This document shows positions 34,216 to 42,716 of a stretch of DNA of 64,000 bases, piece by piece. The stretch covers positions 3,864 through 67,863 of the forward strand of contig CAYWJR010000003.1 in NCBI GenBank assembly GCA_964458615.1, given 5' to 3'. A program made the translations under genes and the position numbers. The DNA comes from SHNJ01 sp964458615 (GTDB taxonomy: Bacteria > Pseudomonadota > Alphaproteobacteria > SHNJ01). The notes below the pieces were generated by a model. The model was not told the origin of the DNA. It was given only the letters and a program-made list of their open reading frames with translations, and did no database searches. Position 1 is the stretch's first letter. Each line of letters starts with the position of its first letter.

Positions 34216-35892
34216 ATGGATCATAATCTCGATTTAACCATTCCAATTATCATGCTGGCCGCCGCCGTTTTGGTCAGCCTGGTTATGCAACGTTTGCGAT
34301 TCAGCCCTATTATCGGATATTTGCTGGCGGGATTGTTGATCGGGCCGTCGGGATTCGGATTTATTCAAAATATCGCCGCCAGCCAATTATTGGCCGATTT
34401 GGGCGTGGTATTCCTGTTATTCGCCATCGGTTTGGAATTGCCCTTGGAACGATTGCGGATTATGCGGCATTTGGTATTCGGATTTGGCGGCGCCAGCATG
34501 CTGATATTGATGGGGGTTTTCGGCGGAATTGTAATTTACAGCCGCGGCAGCCTGGCCGAGGCGATTATTATCGCCGGCGCGCTGGCGTTTTCATCGACGG
34601 CGATGTTGGTGCAATTATTATCGGAACGCGGCGAATTTTCAACCCGTCATGGCCGCGCCAGTTTTTCGGCCGCATTGTTTCAAGATTTGGCGGTCGTGCC
34701 GTTGTTGGTGGTTATTCCTCTGCTGGGTCAAAAGGGCGCCGTAATTGTCGGCAGTTTGGTGTGGGCGGGAATAAAAGCGGTTGCGGCGTTGATCGTGATT
34801 ATGTATGCGGGTCAGAAAATTTTACGCCCGATTTACCGCGTGGTTGTGGCGCAAAAAAACCATGAATTATTTACCGCGATGACTTTGCTTGTGATTCTTA
34901 GCATCGGATTCGCGACTTATCATTTTGGCCTCAGCATGGCTTTGGGCGCTTTTTTGGCGGGGGTTATGCTGTCGGAAACGGAATTCCGTCACCAAATCGC
35001 CGCCGATATTGAACCGTTCCGCGGTTTGTTGCTTGGGTTGTTTTTTATGACCGTCGGGATGATGATCGATTCTTCGTTGGTTGCCGCGAATTTCGCGTTG
35101 ATTCTGAAATTGCTGGCTGCATTGGTGTTTGTAAAACTGGCGGTGTTTTACACCGTCGGACTTTATTTCGGCCTTTCCAAACAAAAATCCCTGAAAACCG
35201 CGATTTTATTGGCGCAAGGCGGTGAATTCGCATTCGTGTTATTCGGCGTTGCGCGGCAATCCGGTTTGATGCCCGAAGGCCATATGAATATTTTATCGAT
35301 GGCGGTTATTCTAAGCATGGTGATCACGCCAATTTTGTTGCGCCTGACATGGCCGCATTTGACCCAGGAAATGCCAAAGAATTCCGAAGATTTAGCGGCC
35401 GCCGACGTATTCAAGGATAAACAAAATCACATCGTGATTTGCGGTTTCGGCAGGGTGGGCGAGGTTATCGCCGGCATGTGCGAGGCGCAAAAAATACCGT
35501 ACATCGTCATCGACGACGATCATAACCGCACCACCCAAGCCAGGGTACAGGATTTGCCGGTATTTTATGGCGACGCGACCAAGGCGCATGTGTTGCGGTC
35601 GGTCGGTATCGATGCGGCGCGCGCCGTTGTCGTGGCCGCCAGCGAATCGAAAATTGCCACCAAAATGGTTCACGTGATCCGCGAAAATTGGCCGCATGTT
35701 CCCGTATTCGGACGCGCGCGCGACAGCGAACATGCAAAACAATTGATCGAGGCGGGCGTTACCGCGACCGTTCCGATTACATTGAATGCCAGCCTGGAAT
35801 TGGGCAAAACATTATTGCAAAATTTGGGTCTGGATAACGATGAGATCGACGTCACCGCCAATTTGGTGCGTTTCAATCAGCAAGGTTTTTAA
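34216..35892 (+). CDS. CPA2-family cation:proton antiporter with TrkA-N domain
   Basis: A 558-residue protein from ATG 34216 (a GTG 14 codons earlier is open but unsupported). About twelve membrane helices with the CPA2 motif IIGYLLAGLLIGPSGFGF, then GALAFSSTAMLVQLL, then LAQGGEFAFVLF. The C-terminal part is a TrkA-N NAD-binding domain (HIVICGFGRVGEVIAGM, VFYGDATKAHVL). This is the KefB/KefC/YbaL layout: K+ or Na+ efflux in exchange for protons, gated by nucleotide or thiol ligands. It is monocistronic and divergent from folM. Confidence 0.93.
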   Translation: MDHNLDLTIPIIMLAAAVLVSLVMQRLRFSPIIGYLLAGLLIGPSGFGFIQNIAASQLLADLGVVFLLFAIGLELPLERLRIMRHLVFGFGGASMLILMGVFGGIVIYSRGSLAEAIIIAGALAFSSTAMLVQLLSERGEFSTRHGRASFSAALFQDLAVVPLLVVIPLLGQKGAVIVGSLVWAGIKAVAALIVIMYAGQKILRPIYRVVVAQKNHELFTAMTLLVILSIGFATYHFGLSMALGAFLAGVMLSETEFRHQIAADIEPFRGLLLGLFFMTVGMMIDSSLVAANFALILKLLAALVFVKLAVFYTVGLYFGLSKQKSLKTAILLAQGGEFAFVLFGVARQSGLMPEGHMNILSMAVILSMVITPILLRLTWPHLTQEMPKNSEDLAAADVFKDKQNHIVICGFGRVGEVIAGMCEAQKIPYIVIDDDHNRTTQARVQDLPVFYGDATKAHVLRSVGIDAARAVVVAASESKIATKMVHVIRENWPHVPVFGRARDSEHAKQLIEAGVTATVPITLNASLELGKTLLQNLGLDNDEIDVTANLVRFNQQGF

Positions 35893-35906
35893 TTTTCAGG
35901 GTATAT

Positions 35907-36815
35907 TTATTGCGGCGGTTGTTTGCGGTATTCGATAAAATTCCGTGGCGACGCATCGACCAGCAACTTCATATTTTTTTGCAATTTTTCAAAGGCTTTT
36001 TCTTCGATCTGGCGGATGCGTTCACGGCTGACGCCGAATTCCTGGCTTAGATCGTCCAATGTTTTCGGCGTATCCAGCAGGCGTCTGGCGGTGATGATCG
36101 CGCGTTCGCGGTCGTTCAAACTGCTCATCGCCTGTTGCAACAATTTCTTGCGCTGCGTTTCTTCTTGCCTGTCGGACAACGATTCTTCTTGGTTGACTGT
36201 TTGATCGACCAGCCAATCTTGCCATTCCGTACTGCCTTCGTCGTATCCGCGCGTCGGCGCGTTTAACGATTGGTCGCCGAACGCCAGGCGGCGGTTCATG
36301 TCCACGACGTCTTTTTCCGGCACATCCAGTTTGGTCGCGATTGCGGCGACTTGTTCGGGATTCAAATCGCCGTCGTCGATCGCTTGCATCTGGCTTTTCA
36401 GTTTTCGCAAATTGAAAAACAACCGTTTTTGCGCTGCCGATGTGCCGATTTTAACCAACGACCAGGATCGCAAAACATATTCTTGAATCGACGCGCGGAT
36501 CCACCACATCGCGTATGTCGCCAGGCGGAAACCGCGGTCTGGATCGAATTTTTTTACCGCCTGCATCATGCCGATATTGCCTTCGGAAATCAGTTCGGCC
36601 AAAGGCAGGCCATATCCGCGGTATCCCATCGCGATTTTCGCGACAAGGCGCAAATGGCTTGTGATCAGCATGTGCGCTGCGTCGCGGTCGCCATGTTCCT
36701 GCCAGCGTTTGGCCAGCATATATTCTTGTTCTTTTTCCAGCATCGGAATTTTCCGGATTTCGGAAAGATACCGGGAAAGATTGCTATCTGGGCTTAGGGC
36801 TGGAACGTAACGCAT
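35907..36815 (-). CDS. rpoH: RNA polymerase heat-shock sigma factor RpoH
   Basis: A 302-residue sigma-32 factor. Region 2 has GNIGMMQAVKKFDPDRGFR and YAMWWIRASIQEY; the RpoH box AAQKRLFFNLRKLK is present and distinguishes it from RpoD; region 4 has LDDLSQEFGVSRERIRQIEE. It directs transcription of chaperone and protease genes. Eight bases downstream of the pseudouridine synthase gene, an order conserved in alphaproteobacteria. Confidence 0.97.
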   Translation of the reverse strand: MRYVPALSPDSNLSRYLSEIRKIPMLEKEQEYMLAKRWQEHGDRDAAHMLITSHLRLVAKIAMGYRGYGLPLAELISEGNIGMMQAVKKFDPDRGFRLATYAMWWIRASIQEYVLRSWSLVKIGTSAAQKRLFFNLRKLKSQMQAIDDGDLNPEQVAAIATKLDVPEKDVVDMNRRLAFGDQSLNAPTRGYDEGSTEWQDWLVDQTVNQEESLSDRQEETQRKKLLQQAMSSLNDRERAIITARRLLDTPKTLDDLSQEFGVSRERIRQIEEKAFEKLQKNMKLLVDASPRNFIEYRKQPPQ

Positions 36816-36823
36816 TCTTCAAT

Positions 36824-37789
36824 CTAGCCTATGTGGGATAATTTTTCATCCAGTATCTGCAAATCGTCCGGCAGATCCGATTGAAAATCCAGCCATTTCA
36901 GGCTGATGGGATGGGTGAAAGCCAAGCTTTTGGCGTGCAAAGCCTGTCGTGGAAATTGATATAGGTAATCTTGTAGGTCCATTTCAAGCCCTCGGATTTT
37001 TCGCGGTTTGCCGTATGTTTGATCGCCGATCAAGGGATGGCCAGCGTGGGTCATATGCGCGCGGATTTGGTGGGTGCGTCCGGTTTCCAGGCGGCATTCG
37101 ATCAAGCTTGCGATGTGTCCGAAACTTTTTATGACGTGGTAATGGGTGGTGGCGCGTTTGCCGCCCGACCGCATGACGGCCATTTTTTTCCGGTTTTGCT
37201 GGCTGCGTCCGATATTGCCGTGAATGGTGGATTTGGACGGATTCGGCATGCCCCAAACAAACGCGTGGTAACGCCGTTCGATTGTATGGTCGGCGAATTG
37301 TTTGGATAGGTGGTGATGCGCTGTGTCGTGCTTGGCGATGACCAAAACGCCGCTTGTGTCTTTGTCGATGCGGTGGACAATGCCGGGGCGCTTTTCGCCG
37401 CCGATGCCGGACAATGAATCGCCGCAATGCGCCAAAAGCGCGTTGACCAATGTGCGGTCGGCATTTCCGGCGGCGGGATGAATCACCAATCCCGGCGGTT
37501 TGTTTAAAACCAAAATATCGTTGTCTTCGTATATGATGTTCAACGGGATGTTTTGCGCGGCAATGGATACCGGCGCAGCGGCCGGTATTGTCAAATCGAA
37601 TGTCTGTCCCGATTTTATTTTAAAAGAATTTTCGGCAATCGGTTTTGACGCCGATGCAACATGCCCCGTGCCAATTAAATCCTGGATTCTGGCGCGCGAC
37701 AAATCCGGCGCGCAATGCGCCAAAAATTTATCCAGCCGCCAGCCGGCAACCGAATCATCGGCGGTAAAAGAAAGTTTTTTTTGAGACAT
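36824..37789 (-). CDS. rluD: RluA-family pseudouridine synthase (RluD-like)
   Basis: A 321-residue protein from MSQKKLSFTA. N-terminal S4 RNA-binding domain (RLDKFLAHCAPDLSRARIQDL) and catalytic domain with HRIDKDTSG, Asp142 being the expected nucleophile; further ETGRTHQIRAHM and GHPLIGDQTYG. It modifies uridines in the helix 69 region of 23S rRNA if RluD, or nearby sites if RluC; I favour RluD from its position before rpoH. Confidence 0.93.
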   Translation of the reverse strand: MSQKKLSFTADDSVAGWRLDKFLAHCAPDLSRARIQDLIGTGHVASASKPIAENSFKIKSGQTFDLTIPAAAPVSIAAQNIPLNIIYEDNDILVLNKPPGLVIHPAAGNADRTLVNALLAHCGDSLSGIGGEKRPGIVHRIDKDTSGVLVIAKHDTAHHHLSKQFADHTIERRYHAFVWGMPNPSKSTIHGNIGRSQQNRKKMAVMRSGGKRATTHYHVIKSFGHIASLIECRLETGRTHQIRAHMTHAGHPLIGDQTYGKPRKIRGLEMDLQDYLYQFPRQALHAKSLAFTHPISLKWLDFQSDLPDDLQILDEKLSHIG

Positions 37790-37803
37790 TTTTTGTTTTG
37801 CAA

Positions 37804-37902
37804 TCACGGCGCGGCGTTAAATGCGGCGCCCGTTAAAATCCAAAGCCCGTAAACCAGCAAACAGCTGAGAATCATAAAACTGATCCAACGTAATAATTTC
37901 AT
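37804..37902 (-). CDS. Possible 32-residue single-helix membrane peptide
   Basis: A short frame starting MKLLRWISFMIL, with one hydrophobic helix and a short GAAFNAAP tail, ends 14 bases upstream of the rluD start. Composition and position fit a small membrane protein, but no clear Shine-Dalgarno is present, so it may not be translated. Confidence 0.35.
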   Translation of the reverse strand: MKLLRWISFMILSCLLVYGLWILTGAAFNAAP

Positions 37903-37947
37903 GCGGTCATTTTACCGGACTTGGCCATAATATGCCAAGCCAGAAAA

Positions 37948-37982
37948 GGCAAAAAAAGGCCGACCCGTAGGCCGACCTTTTC
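37948..37982 (-). terminator. Putative terminator after the small secreted-protein gene
   Basis: On the minus strand GGTCGGCC, loop TACG, then GGTCGGCC (pairing with two G-T wobbles), flanked by A and T runs. It is about 95 bases downstream of the stop at 38078. Confidence 0.5.
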
Positions 37983-38077
37983 AAGAGCACACCCCAAAAA
38001 AACCTTATTTCTTAGCCCGTCACCCCAACATCCCCCGCCAAAGCGCGGAATCCGGGCAATGGGCGCCTATCGAAACT

Positions 38078-38290
38078 TTATGGAATATTTTCCTTGCAAT
38101 CCCAACCCACATCGCCGACCGGTTCACAGTCCAATGTTTGGTTTTCATTGCTACCGCCGCTTCCGCCGTCTTCTCCGCCTTCGTCGCCGTCAAAGGCCAT
38201 TTGCATAGGCAGACGCCAATCCGCCTGAACGGGTGCCGAAAACGCGGTAAATGATAAAATAACCGCTAATATCAATAGCTTGGAATGCAT
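38078..38290 (-). CDS. Small secreted acidic protein, unknown
   Basis: A 70-residue protein with a clear signal peptide (residues 1-23, cleavage expected after PVQA) and a mature part of about 47 residues with a Gly/Glu/Asp/Ser-rich stretch (GDEGGEDGGSGG) and two Cys (LDCEP, WDCKE) that could form one disulfide. AGGGG precedes the ATG at good spacing. No family recognised. A terminator-like hairpin follows. Confidence 0.6.
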   Translation of the reverse strand: MHSKLLILAVILSFTAFSAPVQADWRLPMQMAFDGDEGGEDGGSGGSNENQTLDCEPVGDVGWDCKENIP

Positions 38291-38427
38291 AATTCGCCCC
38301 TTGGGTTACGCTTTAATATTGCCTAAAACTGTCCGATACAAAACCATTATGACAAACAAAACCTAAATAACGGTTGAGAATGGTTAAAATTTTATTCGTT
38401 TTCTTGTGGGGGGGCAGGATGGGTGAT

Positions 38428-39159
38428 TTAACTGGCGGCCATGACATGGGATACAAATTCCCGCAAACGCGGTGTTTTTGGATTTTCCAGGATGCTGGCG
38501 TTGCCGTGTTCGATCACGCGGCCTTGATCCAGGCACAATATTTGATTGGCGGCGCGTTTGGCAAAATTCAAATGGTGGGTAATTAAAATTATGCCGCAAC
38601 CCCGGTCGCGCACCATCAATAGAAATTCTAAAATTTTTGCCGTTTGTTCGACATCCAATGCGGATGTAATTTCGTCCAGCAATAAATATTTTGGCTGCAA
38701 CACAATCGCCCGCGCCAACGCCAGCCGTTGTTTTTGCCCGCCCGAAGATTGGCTTGGGTAACGGTCGATGAATTCTTCCATCGCGAAATAATCGATGATT
38801 TCCTCAATCAACGATTCCCGTTCCGGCGTCATGCAATCTTCGACCGGAAGCAGCAAGTTTTGCCGCAACGTCAAATGCGGCCATAAAAACAATTGTTGGA
38901 ACACAACGGTCATTTCCGGCCACGGTTCCGGCGCCGGCGCATCGGGTTTTTGCGGGAAATGGAAATTTTTTCCGTCGATCGATATGGATCCCGAATCGGG
39001 CGATTCAATCATCGATAACGACCGCAATAATGTGGTTTTTCCGCCGCCGCTGGGCCCGATGATGGCGGTAATCGTGCCGGGATTCACGGTCAATTCGACA
39101 TCCCGTACAATCGGGCGGCCTTGCAGGGATTTGGAAATATTTTTTGCGATAAACATCAA
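38428..39159 (-). CDS. Amino-acid ABC transporter ATP-binding protein
   Basis: A 243-residue GlnQ/HisP-type ATPase. Walker A GPSGGGKTT, Q-loop VVFQQLFLWPH, signature SSGGQKQRLALARAI, Walker B YLLLDEITSAL and switch His in ILITHHLNFAK. It powers uptake of a polar amino acid through the adjacent permease. Its ATG overlaps the permease stop by four bases; last gene of the three-gene operon. Confidence 0.95.
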   Translation of the reverse strand: MMFIAKNISKSLQGRPIVRDVELTVNPGTITAIIGPSGGGKTTLLRSLSMIESPDSGSISIDGKNFHFPQKPDAPAPEPWPEMTVVFQQLFLWPHLTLRQNLLLPVEDCMTPERESLIEEIIDYFAMEEFIDRYPSQSSGGQKQRLALARAIVLQPKYLLLDEITSALDVEQTAKILEFLLMVRDRGCGIILITHHLNFAKRAANQILCLDQGRVIEHGNASILENPKTPRLREFVSHVMAAS

Positions 39160-39827
39160 CGATCCGATAAATTGCGCGTGTATTTGTTTTTAATCCATAT
39201 GGCGACGCCGTTGATCGGCAAACAAACCGCCAGGAAAAACAATCCCAATGCGGTGTAAATTTCAACGGGTTTGTATATTTGCGCGTTAATGCGCTGCGCG
39301 ACGCGGAAAATTTCTTCGACCGAAATCAGGCTTGCGAATAATGTGACATGCAACATGGTCACTTGTAAAATCAGCAATCCGGGCAAAATATGCCGCAACA
39401 ATATCGGCAATTGGATTTTGAATATGGTTTTCTTGCGCGATAATCCGCACACGCGCGCGGCCGATAAATACTGTTCGGGGAAATCTTCTAATGCGAACCG
39501 AACCAAATCCGACACGCCGAAAATATTGATAATTGTGAATGTGAACGCGGCGGTATAAAATGGATCGATTACGACCTGGAACATCGCCTGTACCGGATAA
39601 TGCAGCCAGAATAAAAATACCAGAATTGGAATTCCCGCCAACACAAAAGAAATCATCCGGGAAACTTTGCCGATAGAATAAGGATGCTGCCACCCCAAAA
39701 ACCCAAGCGCGGAACCCAATATGATTCCCAAGGACCATATGATTCCGCATAATTGCAATGTCACCACAAGCCCGGATAAAAAACCGGTATGATATTGAAT
39801 TAAAATGTCGAAAACGGTTGAAATCAT
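39156..39827 (-). CDS. Amino-acid ABC transporter permease (HisM/GlnP type)
   Basis: A 223-residue inner-membrane protein with about five helices. The EAA-type loop is recognisable in FPEQYLSAARVCGLSRKKT. Only one permease gene is present, so the transporter probably uses a homodimer. It lies 58 bases after the binding-protein gene. Confidence 0.92.
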   Translation of the reverse strand: MISTVFDILIQYHTGFLSGLVVTLQLCGIIWSLGIILGSALGFLGWQHPYSIGKVSRMISFVLAGIPILVFLFWLHYPVQAMFQVVIDPFYTAAFTFTIINIFGVSDLVRFALEDFPEQYLSAARVCGLSRKKTIFKIQLPILLRHILPGLLILQVTMLHVTLFASLISVEEIFRVAQRINAQIYKPVEIYTALGLFFLAVCLPINGVAIWIKNKYTRNLSDR

Positions 39828-39885
39828 GAATTTATGATATTGTTTTTGCGGATCGCTGTATAGTTATTTTTGCATCCGCCAAATA

Positions 39886-40755
39886 TTATTCCCGGTACGG
39901 CTTCGCCAGCCGGTAAAAGCTGCCGGGGTATTTTTCATGCTTGTTCAATATATCGCTCATTTCGCCGTTATTGATTATATCGGTCAACGCGGCGTCGATC
40001 ATCGATTTAAACGCCGTATCGCCCTGAGGCAGCGCGATTACATTTGGAAACACCGCAACCGGTTTGTCATCGGCGCATAATTTTTTGTCCGTATTTTTGG
40101 CGTTCCAATCGAAAATTTGAAACGGTTCGACAAATGCCATGTCCGCCTTTGCGGTTGCGACATTCATCAACAATTGCGTTACATCGGCGGAATTCGGCAA
40201 TGTCAATGACTGTGCCTTTGGAAACCGCGCCGCAGCCAGGCGCGATGCCACCGAACCGTCGACCATCGCGATTTTAAATGCCGGATCGTTCCAATCGGCT
40301 TGATTTTTTTGTTTTTCGCATTGTTGCGCGCCCACCATGCCGCTGTAATAAAACGGCACTGAAAATCCGACGAATTTGCCTTCGTTCGGATTCATCCAAT
40401 AAGTAATACATACGGCGTCATACCGTCCGGTTTGCAATCCTTGGACATTTGTCGCGAAACTGACTTCTTCGGTCCAATCGATTTTTAATCCCAGCCGTTC
40501 ACCGATTTTTTGCATGATGTCGACGGCGATGCCCGAAAATTCACCGGTATTGGGATCTTTGATAACCGCGGGCGGGAACAATATATACCCGCAACGCAAT
40601 GTGCGGGTTTTCATTACCTTGGCATAAACCGATTCTGGCGCATTGGCGCCTGGCGGCGATTTAATTTCCCGCACCAAATGCGTTAACGCGATAATAACCA
40701 CCCATAACGCGACTGCGCCAAGGACGATACGGTGTATCAGGGGATGTTTTTGCAT
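39886..40755 (-). CDS. ABC transporter substrate-binding protein, probably membrane-anchored
   Basis: A 289-residue SBP_bac_3 protein. The N-terminal hydrophobic stretch (about 10-27) is followed by a linker (VREIKSPPGANAPES) with no good signal peptidase site, so it may stay anchored in the inner membrane. Then TRTLRCGYILFPPAVIKD, GIAVDIMQKIGERLG, and GRYDAVCITYWMNPNE, all typical of polar amino-acid binding proteins, though the ligand arginine/aspartate pattern does not allow naming the substrate. First gene of the operon. Confidence 0.88.
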   Translation of the reverse strand: MQKHPLIHRIVLGAVALWVVIIALTHLVREIKSPPGANAPESVYAKVMKTRTLRCGYILFPPAVIKDPNTGEFSGIAVDIMQKIGERLGLKIDWTEEVSFATNVQGLQTGRYDAVCITYWMNPNEGKFVGFSVPFYYSGMVGAQQCEKQKNQADWNDPAFKIAMVDGSVASRLAAARFPKAQSLTLPNSADVTQLLMNVATAKADMAFVEPFQIFDWNAKNTDKKLCADDKPVAVFPNVIALPQGDTAFKSMIDAALTDIINNGEMSDILNKHEKYPGSFYRLAKPYRE

Positions 40756-40821
40756 GGGGCTAGTTTTAATCTTTTGACAGTATGGATATGATATACTAAT
40801 CGGTATGGCGGAAATGACAAA

Positions 40822-41763
40822 ATGCTGATGCGTATCGTTTTATTCTTTATCCTGTGTGCTTTGCCGATGTGGCCGTTTGATTCGGCGTATTCGGCTCAAT
40901 TGGACATGAAGGCCGCGAAATCGGGCAATATGACCCAATTTTCCTATAAGTTCGAAGATTTTTCCGGGCGTCCCGTTTCATTGTCGTTCATGTTGAATAC
41001 CCGCCAATTGAACGCAGGCGCCGGGCAATTTCAGGCATTCGATCAAGTGCAAATGGAAAATTACACGATGGAGTATTTGCATTACTATGCGGCGCAAACG
41101 CCGGGGGTGCAAGTATCGGTCGATAAAATCGGCGATACGATCAGTTTTCACGTTATGGGGCCAAGCGACGAAGTCGTTCAACAAACCCTGGCGCAAATGA
41201 AGCGCCGCAACGAAGAAGCGCAAGACCGGTATTTACAATCCAAATATTTTATCAAGGATACGACCGGAAAATACATTATGCCGGATCACATCCGCATCGC
41301 CGAGAATTATATCGCATCCATGCGCCCGGTGGCCAAGGCGATCGCCGCGCAATCCGCCGACAAAAGCCAGCGCGGCGTATTGAACGCCAGTTTGAATTTT
41401 TTACAATCCATACCCTATGACACATTGCAAAACCGGGCGACGTCGAACGGATCCGGATTCACGACGCCTTATGGCATGTTATTGATGAATCGCGGCGATT
41501 GCGACACAAAAAGCGTGGCGTTGATCGCGATGATGCGGTCGTTATATCCCAACATGCCGATTGCCATGATTTATACCAATAATCATGCTTTTGTCGGATT
41601 TCAGGTGCAGGCATTGTCGGGCGACAGGATATTGACAGTCGAACGCAAGGTGTTCGTTTTAACCGAACCCGCGGGGCCAGGGCAATTCCCGGTCGGGCGT
41701 ATCGGCCATGTATCCAGCGCCGATCTAGACCGCGATTATTTTTCATATGTGATGATGCCGTAA
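40822..41763 (+). CDS. Exported transglutaminase/papain-fold-like protein, unknown
   Basis: A 313-residue protein with a signal peptide (about 1-25, ending SAYS-AQ). The C-terminal third contains GDCDTKS (Cys227) and TNNHAFVGF (His255), resembling the Cys-His pair of transglutaminase-like cysteine proteases; the preceding FTTPYGMLLMNRGDC is of the usual kind before the active Cys. The N-terminal 200 residues are unassigned. Possibly processes or crosslinks an envelope protein; no partner is apparent. It is monocistronic, ending at a strong bidirectional terminator. Confidence 0.75.
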   Translation: MLMRIVLFFILCALPMWPFDSAYSAQLDMKAAKSGNMTQFSYKFEDFSGRPVSLSFMLNTRQLNAGAGQFQAFDQVQMENYTMEYLHYYAAQTPGVQVSVDKIGDTISFHVMGPSDEVVQQTLAQMKRRNEEAQDRYLQSKYFIKDTTGKYIMPDHIRIAENYIASMRPVAKAIAAQSADKSQRGVLNASLNFLQSIPYDTLQNRATSNGSGFTTPYGMLLMNRGDCDTKSVALIAMMRSLYPNMPIAMIYTNNHAFVGFQVQALSGDRILTVERKVFVLTEPAGPGQFPVGRIGHVSSADLDRDYFSYVMMP

Positions 41764-41785
41764 TTCGAATGCCGGATCGCAAATA

Positions 41786-41817
41786 AAAAACCCGGCATTT
41801 TTCAATGCCGGGTTTTT
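41786..41817. terminator. Bidirectional rho-independent terminator
   Basis: AAAAACCCGGCAT and ATGCCGGGTTTTT form a perfect 13-bp inverted repeat between the exported-protein gene (plus) and the cold-shock gene (minus). Confidence 0.88.
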
Positions 41818-41831
41818 CAAATATTTTACGA

Positions 41832-42470
41832 TTAAATGATTTCGATGGATTCGGCTTCTTGGCCTTTGCCGCCGCTGACGACGCGCATGCGAACGGCCTG
41901 GCCTTCGTCCAGGTTTTGCAATCCCGAACGGCGCAAGGTGGACATGTGAACGAACACATCGCGGCTGCCGTCATCTGGCATCACGAACCCGAATCCTTTG
42001 TTGCTGTTGTACCATTTTACGGTGCCGTTTACTTCGTGGGCAGGTCCGGTCGGGGCGCGGCGCTCGCCGTGTCCGGAATTCCGATCGCCAAAACCGCCAC
42101 GGTCGCCATATTTGCTGCGTCCGCCGCCGCCACCGCCGCCGCCAAAATTGTTGCGGCGGAAACCGCCACCGCCGCCGCCAAAATCACGATCGCCGCGCGG
42201 GCGTTCTTGGGCTGTGCTGGTATCGACGGAAATAATTTGTTTTACTTCTTGGCCTTTTTGGCCGGTGCCGACAATGCATGTAATCGTGGTGCCGTCCGGC
42301 AATTCATCATGCCCGGAATTGGTAACAGCCGACATATGAATGAACACATCCCGATCCTGGCCGGGGATGTTGGCGAAACCAAAACCTTTTCTAGAGGAAA
42401 ACCATTTGACAGTTAATGTAACAGGAGAACCGTTAGAATCCGAAGCGCCAAAATTATTCATATCAATCAC
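41832..42470 (-). CDS. Double cold-shock-domain protein with Gly/Arg-rich linker
   Basis: A 212-residue protein with two cold-shock domains. The first (about 15-80) has TVKWFSSRKGFGFA and DVFIHMSA; the second (about 145-212) has TVKWYNSNKGFGFV and DVFVHMSTL. Both RNP motifs are present in each. The linker of about 55 residues is Gly/Arg/Asp/Asn rich with runs of Gly and several RGG/FGG/DRGG units, like eukaryotic RGG RNA-binding proteins. Expected to bind single-stranded RNA or DNA. It is transcribed from a 246-base AT-rich divergent region shared with the downstream SDR gene. Confidence 0.92.
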   Translation of the reverse strand: MIDMNNFGASDSNGSPVTLTVKWFSSRKGFGFANIPGQDRDVFIHMSAVTNSGHDELPDGTTITCIVGTGQKGQEVKQIISVDTSTAQERPRGDRDFGGGGGGFRRNNFGGGGGGGGRSKYGDRGGFGDRNSGHGERRAPTGPAHEVNGTVKWYNSNKGFGFVMPDDGSRDVFVHMSTLRRSGLQNLDEGQAVRMRVVSGGKGQEAESIEII

Positions 42471-42675
42471 ACTCTTAATATATATTAAAAATCAAAGACC
42501 AGTGGTTCCATAATAAAACAAAAAGCGGATTTAGCAACTATTTTGTATGGCGGGTTTCATGGTCTTTAGCCACTATATCGGCATAGGGTAAATTTTACTT
42601 TAACAAAAACAAAAATCAATCCGTTTGACGCAAAATTTTCTTTGCGGATTTTTTATATTGCTATGCAAAATGCCT

Positions 42676-42681
42676 TATAAT
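42676..42681 (+). promoter_or_regulatory. Consensus -10 box upstream of the SDR dehydrogenase gene
   Basis: A perfect TATAAT lies 35 bases before the start at 42717; no good -35 is found at 16-18 bases spacing. The rest of 42471-42716 is AT-rich and must also hold the minus-strand cold-shock promoter. Confidence 0.3.
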
Positions 42682-42716
42682 ACTGTGTTTATTCAATTTC
42701 ATGGCAAAGGGTTGAT

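Noticed and set aside
38405..38415. G7 run upstream of the ABC transporter stop as a possible phase-variable tract
   Set aside because: It lies between genes, after the ABC ATPase start region is already intact, and no frame changes at it.
42000..42340. Pro- and Ala-rich plus-strand frames opposite the cold-shock gene
   Set aside because: They mirror the GGC/CGC-rich linker of the cold-shock protein and are not separate genes.
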